Positions 12,301 through 24,600 are shown, counted from the stretch's first letter. The stretch: 64,000 nt of DNA from Nipponacmea schrenckii (GCA_030562195.1 CM060199.1:12110338-12174337), one strand, 5' to 3'. Translations and numbers: made by a program. The notes: generated by a model from the sequence alone, not told the origin.

Positions 12301-14204
12301 GGACCCGTGTACTGCAGACTGCAAATAAATTCCCCTCAACATGCTGTCCTGGCAAAATTTCCCAGATTGCACACTGCATGGCGTTGCCTGTCTTCATTAG
12401 CCGATTAGATGCAGAAGAATAGGACGTAAAACTGCATTAATTTAATTTTATTTTTATATTCATTTTAAGACGCAGTATACCTTTAGGTGGTCGAAAGTTT
12501 AAAGTGCGATACGTATAGTTTGGTAGAATGTGTGGCTAATTTAAGTGTGGGCCAAAATGCAGTAGTGCCAAAATCACTGTGCCTAAATGACAGTGTACCT
12601 AATTTTAGTGTGCCTAAAAAGAGTGTGCCTAATTAGGTATGTGCCTAATTGAAAGTGTGCCTAAATAACACTGTCTAAATGACATGTGCTCATCTGATTG
12701 AATGAAGTGTGTCTAAATGAGGTGTGTCTAAAGTACTGTGTCTAAATGAGGTGTGCTTAATAAATGCGTGCCTAAATGATAGTGAACCTCAATTTTAGCT
12801 CGTAAACACTCTAGAAAGAACAATTCTCGACCTATTTCGACTAAATTTGCTGAAATTGTTTTATATCACCCTTGGATGACTAATGAGTTATTGCCTTCCT
12901 TAAGTGGCATTTAGTAATTTGTAGGTACAAGTAACTGGACACAATTCATGAACACAATAACTTTATTAAATAACTTGTGACTTTAATCAAGAGTTAATTA
13001 ACATATTCCATGATTCAATGATTTAGTAAATTAGTCCATCTATACATAATCTCCTTATAATTGTCGGAAATTTACCATTCCCGTATTTATCTTCATAATT
13101 ATTCATTCCCCCACCCATCCCCCCTTTCTTTGTTATTGTTTTATCCAAGTTAAATTTCAATGCATCTATATTTAAAATGTATAACTATTGTAGCTGGTAA
13201 TTAGTGCATATGAAACCATCCACAGTTTATTGTTTACTCTGATTAGGAAGTCATTTAATTAACCCTTGGCTTTACATCCACATTGTTATCACCTTGTTAA
13301 TTTAACACCAATAGTATATATTCTCCCAGATCTGTTATTTTGTAGTATTGCTTGATAAAGACGAGAGTATCATCGTTGAAACGTCACAAGTTATTTAATA
13401 AAGTTATTGTGTTCATAAAATTGTGTCTGGTTAGTGTTAGAATTTACAATTCTTGACTGATTTTAAGGAAACTTAGTTATATTGTACATTTATCACCCCA
13501 GAAAAGAAGTTTGTGACTGAAAGTTGAATATTTCATTTCATGATTTTAACTGTACAGTCAAGTTCTTGTTCAAATTCAATGCTGCAAGTGGGCTTATATT
13601 ACCTTGCCTGGCAAGCTATCGTTATACAAACCTATTGACAAAAAATACATTTGTAAATTCAAAATCCTGCGGAAAATGTTAAATACTGTATAGATTTGAA
13701 ATAACCATCTTTAAACCACCCTTTTAATAATTTTGAGCCAACAGAATTTCTTGTAAAACAATTTGATCAATATTAAGATTTAATTAGAACATACTGTAAC
13801 TGAAGCAGGAAAAGAATAATTGTTACAATAAAAGTTTTAATAACCAGTATTTACTTATCAACCTCAGATTATGCCTCGATTTTAATATGTTAGATTTAGA
13901 AAATTCAAATTTAGATTTGTGGCATTGCTTAAAGAGAAAATTATAAAGAACCAAATACTTAATTTTAGACTTTTATGGCATGTGATCTAACTAACCTATA
14001 AAGTTAATTTTTTCAGTCTCCTGCAATTTGCTACGTTAGCAAAGTCCTTCTCTGTGCCACAAATGGCTCTAGATATCTTTTATTTAATTAATTTCCAGAA
14101 GCTAATTAGGTATATTTCTTTTCAGGGGTTATTCTCTATTTCAGCAAATGAAAGCAATAGAAGAGCTGGATCAAGGGTTAAAAAATACAGAAACCAATTC
14201 TTAA
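9332..14204 (+). CDS. Small two-transmembrane protein (possibly TMEM141-like), 5' end unresolved
   Basis: Exons 11469-11553, 11746-11809 and 14126-14204 (stop TAA 14202-14204) join in frame with GT-AG borders. They give TTFGQKILKIAPALGGG..GLVYFIQ, SNAKKSHLIFMGSSLAYMIG and the tail MGYSLFQQMKAIEEL...TNS. Two hydrophobic segments separated by a short NAKKS loop predict a small double-spanning membrane protein. An upstream exon, 9332-9386 (KKYWAISEEFRHQQ), ends in phase 0 as required, but its donor (GTCATG) is weak. A still earlier candidate exon is 8852-8884. Spacing of E-F/Y...Q...F...G.G....GL..FIQ recalls TMEM141; OCIA-domain proteins were also considered. The initiator ATG was not found. 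AATAAA at 14494-14499 may be its poly(A) signal. The three 3' exons are solid; the name is weak. Confidence 0.55.
9476..9625 (+). other. Possible 49-residue open frame, unassigned
   Basis: ATG at 9476 opens 49 codons, acidic in the middle (AERLMDILSPLPATEMEDAD), and ends at TAA 9623-9625. It lies inside an intron of the two-transmembrane gene as modelled. No homologue is recognised and no promoter or splice evidence is seen. It could be part of a decayed repeat. Confidence 0.15.
9626..11468. other. Intronic or intergenic stretch without recognisable gene
   Basis: A 100-codon open frame at 10693-10995 starts with ATG but shows no family motif and has AT-biased, random-looking composition, so it is not called. 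The first exon of the downstream two-transmembrane gene may lie here or further upstream but could not be located. Confidence 0.3.
12043..12787. mobile_element. Foldback element built of TTTAGGCACAC micro-repeats, 6-bp target duplication
   Basis: The left arm (about 12048-12200) is a run of degenerate copies of tcatttaggcacac. The right arm (about 12560-12785) is a run of its reverse complement gtgtgcctaaatga; the 360-bp middle is unique. Both ends are bordered by ctcaat (12037-12042 and 12788-12793). Removing the block and one ctcaat restores the pearl monomer order around 'ttcaattttagctcgtaaac'. Non-autonomous; no coding potential seen. Confidence 0.55.
12932..13434. mobile_element. MITE with about 46-bp terminal inverted repeats
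   Basis: Left end ctggacacaattcatgaaca, then caataactttattaaataac, then ttgtgac. The right end is the reverse complement with only a few mismatches (gtcacaagttatttaataaa ... attgtgtctgg). The interior has no open frame. It is the second insertion into the pearl-like copy 3. Confidence 0.55.
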
Positions 14205-14641
14205 CATACTCAATTCATAGGATTTGTAGGAAATGGGTATTTTGTTCTATTCTCTATAAGTAAGAGACCAGTAAAGACAGTATAATGTTGCAATATTTGT
14301 CTCTTCTTATTTGCCAAAGTTTAAAATATGGGTTGATTGATGAGTTTGAATGCTAGTTAAGATCAAGATGACTAGTCATTACCTATATATCCAGAATGGT
14401 GATTTGAAGGGAGACTTCCTGTATATGAGTGAAGATTAACCAAGGCATGATTTTGAAAAGTGAACAGGACTAGATTTTATTGAATTGAGGTAAAATAAAG
14501 AATAATTGAAAGTATACCAGTCAGAACAACATTGTTTCCTACTACTTTATATTAGTCAGTGTGTTTGACTTTGTGAATAGTAGTAAAAATCTTTAATATT
14601 GTTTCACTGTCTGAACAGTATTAAACCATGTGTGAATTAGA

Positions 14642-15374
14642 TTTTTATACGCCCACATATAATCCGTCCGTCCACAATTTCTTGTGGCCACAATAGAGAC
14701 CACAGTTTTCATCGGATTACAATGAAACTTGGTATGTGTCTCTGTCATCATAAAATCTCGGTTCCTTTCGAAAACCAGCTTTCTGACTTTTACGGTTGGT
14801 GAGTTATGCCCCCTTTCTTAGTGAGAATTCGTCAAATTCAGCTTGTTTATACCCTCTTTTTTAGCGAAAATTCGTCAAATTCAGCTTGTGGGTGCGATAC
14901 AGGCCACAATTTTTTTCTGATCTTTTCGAAACTTGGTAGGTGTCTTTGTCATCATAAAATCTTGGTTCCTTTCGAAAATCAGCTTTCTGACTTTTACGGT
15001 TGGTGAGTGATGCCCCTTTTCTTAGTGAGGATTCGTCAAATTCAGCTTGTGGGTGTGATACAGGCTACAATGTTTATCCAAACATTTTTATATACCCACA
15101 TATAATGTGGACGTATATTGCGGTTGACCCTGTCTGTCCGGACGTCCGTCCACAATTGCTTGTGGCCACAATAGAGATCACAGTTTTCATCAGATTTCAA
15201 TGAAACTTGGTATGCTTGTTCATATTGATGAGATTTTGGATGGGTTCGATTTTCATGAAATTTCGATCATTGGTTCCTGGCTTTCTGACTTTTTTGCTGT
15301 TGGTGTTTTGCTCACCAATAAAAATTTGCTGCTGGTGGGCATATAGCCTTTCGGGCGTCCGCTCGTTATTTAAT
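14642..15374 (+). mobile_element. Pearl/Helentron-like element, copies 4a and 4b (adjacent or nested)
   Basis: A first 5' end lies at 14642 (tttttatacgcccacatata, then ccgtccgtcc) with two or three monomers. A second complete 5' hairpin lies at about 15085-15115 (tatacccacatataatgtgg, acgtatattg), and a diverged 3' end (ctggtgggcatatagccttt) at 15330-15374. It sits between the convergent 3' ends of the two-transmembrane gene and GPATCH11. Confidence 0.5.
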
Positions 15375-15506
15375 ATGATGATATGGATTATCTTAATTAA
15401 TATCTACCTGTAATAAGTGAATGAGGAACTTGATGCACGGGAGCAGTTTTGAAAGGGTTGAAAATAAGTGTATATTTATATAATGTTTATATTTAAATTT
15501 TTATGA

Positions 15507-15512
15507 TTTATT
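15507..15512 (-). terminator. Candidate poly(A) signal of GPATCH11
   Basis: TTTATT on the plus strand reads AATAAA on the minus strand, about 300 nt downstream of the GPATCH11 stop codon. It is the nearest canonical hexamer in the right orientation; not tested. Confidence 0.35.
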
Positions 15513-15810
15513 TTAAAGAAAAAAAAATCAACAAGTGTGTTTTTCTTTTATACAGGCATGTATGATTATGAAACAGGTTCCACATAATCACTGTTGACAG
15601 GTTAAGATAGACATGAGTGGCACATTCCAAAAAAACATCCTGATTAAAAAATGATCATCACATTGTCAGAGATGACTGTTTACATTATTTAGCATCCCTA
15701 CTATGTTTTCAGTCAAGATTACCAGAATGGTATCATGGTATTCTACTAATCTAATATGACTGGTAAATTCAACTCCATCTATAACCCTCATTGTGTTAAA
15801 ACAAGCTTTT

Positions 15811-18038
15811 TCAATCATGATCATCTGCTGTATTACCAGGACAGTTGGAACTCAGATCTTCAACATCTACAATCAACAGAAATTGTTGATTATCTTGACA
15901 AATATGGTAAACTTTTTATAAGGGAGCTGTGTTTTTTTGAGGTGCTGCTTTTGTAGCACTGTAGTTAGTTATATTTCAAAATCATCTGCTTCAAATGCAT
16001 TTAAAGTCAACTATGTGTACCAATGGTGTATAAATACAAAATAGAATGGCCATATTATATAAACCACTCTCTTATGCAAAGGTGAAAGGAAATTGAGACT
16101 ATTACTTACCATTAAAACTTGTAGCACACCAAATACAGTATAAATATTTACTACGAAGATACAGGGTTATAATATCTAATTTTTCATTCACCTGGGAAAA
16201 AAAATATCCATTAATTACACAGGCATATTATGTTTTCTATTGAGCCTCAAACAACCTTAAAAATTATGGCAACAAAAATTCCTGCAATTGTTCTTGGTAC
16301 AATTTTCTATGCTGAGAATGACCTTAACCAGTGTAGTTACTAAGAAACAATAGTTAATTTTTTTATGAGCTGCTTACATGCAATAAAACGACAGGCAGTT
16401 GCATGCAGCTATATGCGACTTAAAACAGTCAGGCTTTTAAATGTACCTATAAATTGTAGAGGTCAGATAAGAATTTGCACATTAAAAAGTGGTAGCTAAT
16501 GTCGTTTTGTTATATATTTTATACAAATCATTACAATACTTACAGTTAAATTATCTGCTTCCTCTTCTTCTTCCTCCTCTTCTTCTTCACCTTCTTCATC
16601 TTTCTCTAATTCATAATAATATTGTTCTTTTCCATCCACTTCATGGCTTTCATCTTCATTTTTCCTCTTTGTTTTCTTCTTTTGTAGAAACTCTTGAGGC
16701 CAGAAAAAGATCTCTGATGGTTCAGCTATACCCTGTTGAAATTGTAAAGAGATCTTCAAAATTTTTGTTATTTTTAAAATCGGGTTTAAATAACTTGGAA
16801 GCTAAGAAATATTAAAACAACCTAAATTGGAATGTCTTTGACAAGGACTGTATACCAACCTGTTGAGAATCCAGCTGTTCACAAACTTTCTGACTTTTCC
16901 TTAAATCTCTTTCCCCTTCTTTATTGGAATATTTCTCTTTAAGATTTTTCAAAAAAGATTCCTGAGATTTTTTTTCTAATTTTTTACGTTTTATGTTTAA
17001 CTCGGCCCAGCGAGTAACTTTCTCACTTTGTTTTCGTTTCTTATCTTCCTCTTGTCCTAGTCCTCCACGACCCAGCTTTAAATTGATTGGTACAGGTTCA
17101 GCTCTACCAGTCCCTGATTTATAAAAAAAAAAGTACTTTTGATTACTGGAAAATATGGATAACAAGACATATCATTTTTTTTAATTATAATTGGAAACGA
17201 GATACTTTTAGTTTAGGGGAAAAATGAAACTGAACAATGAACTTAAAACTAACACGAGGCTTTTCACTTCTGCAAATATCTTTTTGCTGGAGTTTCTTTG
17301 CACCAAATTTCATAGCTATAAAATATTATTTTACATGTTTAAATTTTGCTAAAAAAAAAAGTAATATACATCTTAAGCCAAATAGAGAAACAGCATTGGC
17401 TTACCATGTTTTCCTAACACCATTCCTTGTTTGAAGCCCATTTTCTGTAATAAATTGAACCCTTTGTTGTCAGTGGTTAGAGATGATTTAGCTAGCATCT
17501 CATCCCTCTTCTCCTTTTCCAAAACCTTTTTAGGTTTCGCCACATTTTTCTGTTTCAATTCCTTTTGTTTCTTTTCTTGACCATATTTATTATTATTATT
17601 TTTTGTATTTAATTTAATTTGTTTATCAACTTTTTCATTGCTGAAAGAAATTGGAAGGTGGAAGTGCAAATATTTTAATAATAAGCAGCTAGCTAGTGAC
17701 ATTTGTCATTATTATAATGTAATAGTTACGGGTACTATCAATAACAATAAAATATGATTGATAAAAATCTCACAGCCAGTTGCCAAGGGTAAAGTGTTTT
17801 GTCGAACTATTGTTTCTGGCCAATACTGCATTAAAAAAAAACGTAACAAATTATCTACCCCTTGCGCTCTATTTCAAGGCATTGCCCTTTTCATATTTGA
17901 TCTCCATACAACTGGGGGAGTGTGTTTAAAATTTATCTAAAAAAAAAAAAACACATTAAAGGATAACTATCTGTACGTAAAAACCTACCATTGTTGGAGG
18001 ATGGCATCCGACATGTAGTCATCATCTTCATCGGACAT
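15811..18038 (-). CDS. GPATCH11: G-patch domain-containing protein 11 (CCDC75)
   Basis: Six minus-strand exons join in phase: 18038-17989, 17640-17405, 17113-16860, 16732-16544, 16191-16110, 15866-15811 (288 aa; human about 285). The N-terminus MSDEDDDYMSDAILQQ matches the vertebrate acidic start. A lysine-rich coiled region (residues about 36-70) precedes the G-patch (about 75-113: NKGFNLLQKMGFKQGMVLGK). That motif continues across an intron into EPVPINLKLGRGGLG. A second charged helix ends EGERDLRKSQKVCEQLD, followed by a Glu tract (about 225-238). The C-terminal DUF4187 region has C262-x2-C265 ... C279PG ... H287, probably zinc-binding, and ends TADDHD. G-patch proteins activate DEAH RNA helicases; vertebrate GPATCH11 is linked to splicing and kinetochores. 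Divergent with ABCD4. ATG chosen because it is the first residue of a good exon. Confidence 0.95.
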
Positions 18039-18621
18039 ATTTCCTATTAAATTTTAAAGTTCATTGACTTATTCAATCATATTCAATTAAAATCAACAAA
18101 AATATTTTTATTTTACTGTTTTACTTCCGGAAAGAAGGATAACTCTAATTAGCATTTTGATAGTCAACGTTATCCAGACACAAACCGGTAATTCCATAGA
18201 CATCCTATTATTTGTCATGGGTAATTCATAAGCCATCTGTTTCCCAAGTTAAATCACGAAATTCAACCTTCGGTAATTTTTACAGAAATCCCGTTGAAAA
18301 CTTTCCAATATTTCACACGACGGCCAATACTTAGTTACTGTACAAACCTAAAATAACTATAAAAATTTAGAACTATCCTTCGGCTAATAAAATTTCTCAG
18401 AAATGCTAAAAGAAAATGCATTTTCAGACATCTAATTCCAAAAGTTTGTCAAAATTGGCATGCAAAAAGCCTTTATTGAAGGGAGGAAGAGGATTTATAA
18501 AAATATAGCATGGTCTAAATACAATCATTAGAATATTGAATGAAATGTTTTTGTGGTCTGAGTCCTATATTTTGTAGATTTAAACCACGCGATTTCTATC
18601 CAATTCATTTCACTTTACGGT
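18039..18621. promoter_or_regulatory. Probable bidirectional promoter between GPATCH11 and ABCD4
   Basis: The initiator codons of the two divergent genes are 583 bp apart with no other gene between. ACTTCCGGAAA at 18123-18133 is a palindromic ETS-family-like site, about 85 bp upstream of the GPATCH11 ATG, of the kind common in housekeeping bidirectional promoters. No TATA box placed convincingly for either gene. Transcription starts are not visible from sequence. Confidence 0.45.
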
Positions 18622-21600
18622 ATGGCTGGTGAGCACAAGAGGCTGTATGCGGATTCTACCAAGTGAGATATATTTTTTAAATTTCCATAAAGTCATGAAT
18701 TGAAAATATAATCGAAATGCACAATGATTTGAACTAGAGCAATCAAGCTTTTCTACTTTGACACTTCATTCTTTATTTATCCAAAATGTTACCCAGAAGA
18801 AGAACCTTTCGCAGTTGCGGTTTGCAATGATGCCAATAGTATTCGGTTGACTCGGAGACAATATTTGAAGTGGTGACAAAATTTTATTAATTAACAAATA
18901 TTCTGGTGCCAGTAGAACGATTTTTTCCCATATAATTATTCCAAGTGTCTAATTAGAAATTTGGATGTCCAGCTGAATCGCCAATTTGTCAAATCCTCCA
19001 AAGTAGTTAAATCGTCCAGTCAGCAGTTGAATCGTCCAACTTTATGAGCTGTATCCCCAATCTTAAAAAACATGGCTTACGAGCGATAATTTCTGTATTG
19101 TGTGACCTTAATAATAATCGATATAATATAGTTCTAATAACGATATTTTGGCTGAAGACTTTCAACACCAGCACATCATTGTTTATTAAAAATAAACTTG
19201 AGTTCATTAATCATTATTAGATTAGGTTAACAAAATAATATGAGATAACGTTAATTTGTCACACCGTTGTTTGATTTTATCAAGTAGGGCTTAAAATCTG
19301 TATAGAAAAAGCGGAAGGTATCCTTGTCACTACGGCCAAGTGCTGGTCACTTGTTTTCCGTGTGATGAACTGCAGGCAAGCAGACGATTTATTTGAGAAT
19401 GAGACAGTCACGTGCACTTTTTCAACAACTTTTATCGGTTAGTTTTGCCTTCCCTTCATACATGCACGACCTTGACAATGTAGACTCAAGGTGATAAATA
19501 GGATTTTAATGAAATAATGTTTAAAATAATCTAAAATCTACGGCGGCTGATTAGGGACATTCAAGACTAATTTTGGAGCGTTTTTATAATTTCCACCTCA
19601 AAGATTTATAATATAATTTATTTTTTTCAATATTCACCCCGATGTTTTTTAATATTCACCCAGCTATTTTTTAATTTATTTTATTTTCTATAATTTTCAC
19701 CTCGCTATTTTTTAATTTATTTTATTTTTTATGATTTTCACCTCGCTATTTTTTAATTTATTTTATTTTTTATGATTTTCACCTCGCTATTTTTTAATTT
19801 ATTTTATTTTTTATAATTTTCACCTCGCTACTTTTGAATATTCACCCCGCTATTTTCTTAATTTATTTTTTTTTTATATAATTTTCACCTCGCAATTTTT
19901 TCCATTTAATTTATTTTTTATAATATCCACCTCGCTATTTTTATATTTATTTTATTTTTTTGGATTTTCACCCAGCAAATTTTTAATATTCACCTGGTTA
20001 TTTTATAATATTCACCTCACTGATTTTGTATTTAATTATGGTTTTACGGAATCCTCCCTAGTCGCCATCTTTGATCACTAAATTTAGATTAGATTTGCTT
20101 ATATCTTTATTATGATATATTATAAAGTTTTGAATTTCTAAAAATGTAGTCATTTTCAAAAGGGTAGGTGGTGAAATGGATACATATAGATCCCAAAATG
20201 GCCAACTTCTAATTATGACCGGATTAGGATTATGGTCATTTCTAATCCTAAAACCTAGCCCTAACCCGAAGACGGCCTTATTGTACTTTAGCTGTATGCA
20301 ATAATCCATTTAGCCTATTATTAGAAGTTGGCCATTTTGTGATTAATCTGTATCCATTTTACCACTTACCTTTTGTAAAGTTTGCTTGGGTTAGCGTATA
20401 TTTTCTTTAGGTCATGTTCTACTGATGCTATCAGTTTTTTATGTATAGTTTTTTTATGCTTCCACACAAAAATGTGGATATGATGTTTTGAAATAAAATT
20501 TCATATCTGGAAAAAGTACAGTCTTTACTTTAAAAAATTCTTTATTCTTATTCTTATGTATTGTCTTATAATTCTTTATCTAAGACAAATCCCTAGTTAA
20601 GCTGTCAATTAGGAAAACTAGGAGATCATTGCTTCGATTTGAAGGTAAAACTTTACCATTAATGTCCATTGTTAATAAAAACAATTCTCTATATTCATCC
20701 TTACAGCTAATCGAGGGTGTACTAACAAGAACCCCAGATAAGGTTTCCAATTCAGTGGGATTCTGGGGTAGGGGTACCAAATAATCAACTGTATCATAAA
20801 GTTCGGGTAAGGTGTAGATGACATCTGGTCTACCATGTGGCTGTGATGGATTTCTGGACTTCCTGATAACATGACCATTACACATCTCGGCAATGCTAAT
20901 TAATACCTTTCTGAGAGATACATGTAGCAAAACAATATACATTGGATATGGAGTTCTTGAGATGTATCAATTATGCCTGCCTCAGACATACTCTTAAAGT
21001 GTGAAATTCATGTAGACATTCCCAGTTGTCCAAACCTACTCCACCAATTTTCGATCCTTTGATTGGCTGTTGATTTTCCATATAAGAAATGTTTTTCTTC
21101 AGAACCATTAAGACGAAACAATGAGTTTTGCAACATTTCAATGTACATTTTCTGTACCCCTGTCAGCTCGTATTCTAAATGGAATTCCATTTACTGACTT
21201 GATGCAATCCTCATTGTTTCAGCTTATCCCATCCATCGATATGCCATAGTTGATTCGGTCCTTTAACAAATAGTCTCTTCGTTTCAGTCGCTTTTGCTTC
21301 CGCTCCTCTACTCCCAATGGATCTAAATATTTCAAGATTATTCTGATTTCCTCCCTCGAAGCCGAAATTTTATATTTCTCCTGTATCCGTCTTTGCATCA
21401 TTCTGTATCCTAAATTTTGACCACTTCCTGACAGTTCAGTTTGAACGGCTTCCAAAGTTGATTCGACATTCCTGGAATTATTTCTACGTAAACCAAACTC
21501 TTTTAGCTTCCGTTTCAGCTGCCTATACCCAAAATTAACACCATGATAAACATTAAGAAATGCCAATATTTCAAAGTATGAATAACCACGATGAAAATAG

Positions 21601-24600
21601 TAGGACACAATTTGTTGCTGACTCTGTTGAGGAACACCATCCTCCATTGTTTAGACCAGAAAAGCATAAATAAAAACACATATAAAAATTCATTCCAGCG
21701 GCCATTAAAGACATGGGTGATAATGTTATAAAACTATCATTACATACAAAAACAATGAGGTGAATATTATAAAATAACCAGGTGAATAATACAAAAATGC
21801 TGGGTGAAAATCCAAAAAAATAAAATAAATGAACAAAATAGCGAGGTGAAAATTATAAAATAGCGAGGTGAAAATTATAAAAAATAAAATAAATGAAAAA
21901 AATAGCGAGGTGAAAATTATAAAAAATAAAATAAATGAAAAAAATAGCGAGGTGAAAATTATAAAAAATAAAATAAATGAAAAAAATAGCGAGGTGAAAA
22001 TTATAAAAAATAAAATAAATTAAAAAATAGCGGGGTGAAAATTATAAAAAATAAAATAAATTAAAAAATAGCGAGGTGAATATTCAAAAACATCGGGGTG
22101 AAAATTCAAGAAAATGAATTATATTAAAAATCTAAGAGGAAATTAGTCTTGCATGTCCCTAATCAGCCGCCGTAAAAATCGGTATGAAATCACTACAAAG
22201 TAAAACAGAACAATGTATTTATATACACCAAATGTTACACATAATCTGACACTTGTCGATGTCGTTGGTTCATAAATTTAAAATGACGTTTAAATTGTCA
22301 TCCGGAAATCTAATTCTATACCGATTTTGATTGCGATATTTTTTGTTCATTTTTTTTTTGCTACAAGATCGTAAGTTCAAGATACTTTAATGAAAATCCA
22401 GGGAAATGTACCTGCATAAATGTATTCCAATTTGTTTGTGAAAGTTAGTTTCATTTTAATTTCATGTTTGCATTTCTATCAATGTCAAATCCCTTCTTTT
22501 TCACCAAATGTTTATCAATTTTACTTATATTTATTAATATGGTGAAGTTTGGCTTTTGAACTTTTCTTGTTGGCTGATAGTCTTGATTAATTTGGTTTAT
22601 GTTTAGCATTTGATAGGCCTACTATATATTTTATTACCTTTATATTATGTTAATTGTAATGTACAATTTGTCCTGGATGACCATGGTGTATCCAAATAGT
22701 AATTATCATTATGAAATATAGACAGTGATTTCTGCCTACAATTACTTCAGCTGTAAAACTGGAATACCATATTTCTACATTAAATGATGAATTCATTACA
22801 GACATTTATCACAAATGTGAAAAAATTTCTAATATTCATGTCTTGACTAATAGCAAAATGTATGGGTTAAAGTGCTAAATTGGACATGGCTAGCATGATA
22901 TTGTATCAAGAGGCCATGTCATCATGTCATCCAATGTTTTGAGATAAATGTCATTAATGTAAAGTTGTGTTAAATAACTATTATCATACTATTTATAGAA
23001 TAAAGTGAACTTGTCATTGGGCCAAATGAAATTACCTAGTAATTGGAACTAGTGGACTTTTGCATGAAGCTAAGCTTTTCGGATTGTCTATAAAAATCTC
23101 AAAATAAAATGTTGTTTTAGAAGGGTGAACGTAATCTTGTAGTGCAACAGCAAACTTTTATATGTTAAGATTAGACTTTATGAATTGTGAAAGTTAAGCC
23201 ACTCTTTGCATTCCTGACTGGTCATATATTGTCATCACCCCTGTTCGATCATTAATGAGATCTTGGATTAGGCCTAAATGTGGTTCATTTCGACAAATAA
23301 TGCTTGAGTTTCAACCTGTGTTAAAAAAAAAGATATTTTAAAGTGGGTATATCTTGCTAGGCAACCACTTGTTTTGGTCATGTATAGTATAGCCTTGGCT
23401 AAGACTATGTTAATGATGATAGATAACAATAGTAACAATGTAGGAGGGTTATATTTCAGATATGCATTTGATCTTACATTTGTGAAGAGATTTTTGAAAT
23501 TACTGACATATATGTTTCCATCATGGTCTAGTTCTGCCAGTCTTCTCTGTATATTTCTGTTACTTTTGTCATTATTAGGTAAGTATATCACACCCTTTGC
23601 AGTTAACTGAATGTCACCCTCCAAATAGCCTGTCATATAATGTTTTAACTTTGAGAAATTATGTAGGAATAGGAATATTTATAAGCTCCCTGATACTACA
23701 AAAAAGAATTGATTTCACCAGCTTTCACCTAATTTGGAAAATCAACTTTTTTAAAATAACATGTATCATTTTGTGTAGAGAATGTTTGTATTGAGGGGTC
23801 CAGTAGTCAAGACAGGTGCTGTTAATTATTTCAAGACCCTGCACAATATTTTTCTCAATTCTTTTTTTATTACAGAGCAAGTGATAATTAATTATATTGG
23901 CTTTATTCCTAGTAAATATTATAAAGTTCTGGGTGAAAAAGATCAATTTGGTTTTAAATATCAAACAACTATTGCTGTACTTATTATACTAGCTGAAGCT
24001 TTTGTAAGTCTGTTTCGTACCTTAAAACTAGCCCACTTTCTTACGTAAACCTCACCTGACCACTTATTTTACACTTCTTTGATTTTCATAATTTACTTTA
24101 CTAGTCCACTTACATATTTTACATCTAGCCCACCTTTTCATACTTTACACTTAGCCAATTTCCATATTTTACACCTAGTCCACTCTCATACTTTAAAATC
24201 CAGCCCACTCTCCTACTTTAACATCCAGCCCACTTTCATACTTTAACATTAAGTCCAATTCATATTTTACACCTAGCTCACTTTCATACTTAACACCTGG
24301 CCCACTTTTATACTTTTCACCTATAAGACCACTTTCATACTTTACACTCACATTCATACTTGGGCAACTCACTTATTTTACACCTAGCCAACATTCATAC
24401 TTTAAACCTAGCCCACTTGAACATGAACACCTGACCCAGTTTCATTTCTAACACCTAGCCCAATTTCATATTTCACATCGAAAGTTATCAGTTATGCATT
24501 GGAAGACTGGTTGGAAATATTTTTATAACTGAGATATCAAACGTAAGCACTTAGGATCACTAATGTTTCAGTTGTGTGATAAATAATACTGAAATTAGGG

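Larger units (their letters stand above)
11837..13627 (+). mobile_element. Pearl/Helentron-like element, copy 3, split by two insertions
   Basis: A degraded 5' end (attgtcatcaccctatctgt, ccatctacaattgctcataa) and monomers at 11880-12030, 12794-12910 and 13435-13500 are recognisable. The 3' end at 13580-13627 (tgctgcaagtgggcttatat, taccttgcctggcaagctat) is intact. The intervening blocks 12043-12787 and 12932-13434 are separate elements that inserted later. The whole lies in an intron of the two-transmembrane gene. Confidence 0.55.
19539..22174 (-). mobile_element. 2.6-kb DNA transposon with minisatellite-filled inverted repeats
   Basis: Both ends read TACGGCGGCTGATTAGGGAC when viewed inward, followed by a block of ~41-bp tandem units (ttttcacctcgctatttttt, aatttattttattttttat) of about 450 bp on each side (19615-20035 and 21745-22110), inverted relative to each other. 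Perfect 6-bp flanking repeats aaaatc (19533-19538, 22175-22180) are the target duplication. The interior encodes a damaged DDE integrase-like transposase (20580-21647, minus) and carries a later MITE insertion (20158-20374). Located in intron 1 of ABCD4. Intact target duplication but a broken gene: fairly recent insertion, non-autonomous now. Subfamily (possibly the IS3EU group) not established. Confidence 0.8.

Noticed and set aside
14054..14263. Open frame that could be an exon beginning at a cag acceptor near 14018
   Set aside because: Reading from that acceptor gives no conserved continuation. The acceptor at 14124-14125 in another frame gives a charged tail with the right phase.
16489..16815. 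Plus-strand Leu-rich open frame
   Set aside because: It is the antisense shadow of the Glu-rich exon 4 of GPATCH11.
23374..23459. In-frame upstream extension of ABCD4 exon 2 (starts at TTG 23374 or ATGs 23380 and 23407)
   Set aside because: The residues are not conserved and the 5' edge is pearl-derived sequence. An AG acceptor at 23458-23459 fits an upstream exon with the right phase and a better N-terminus.
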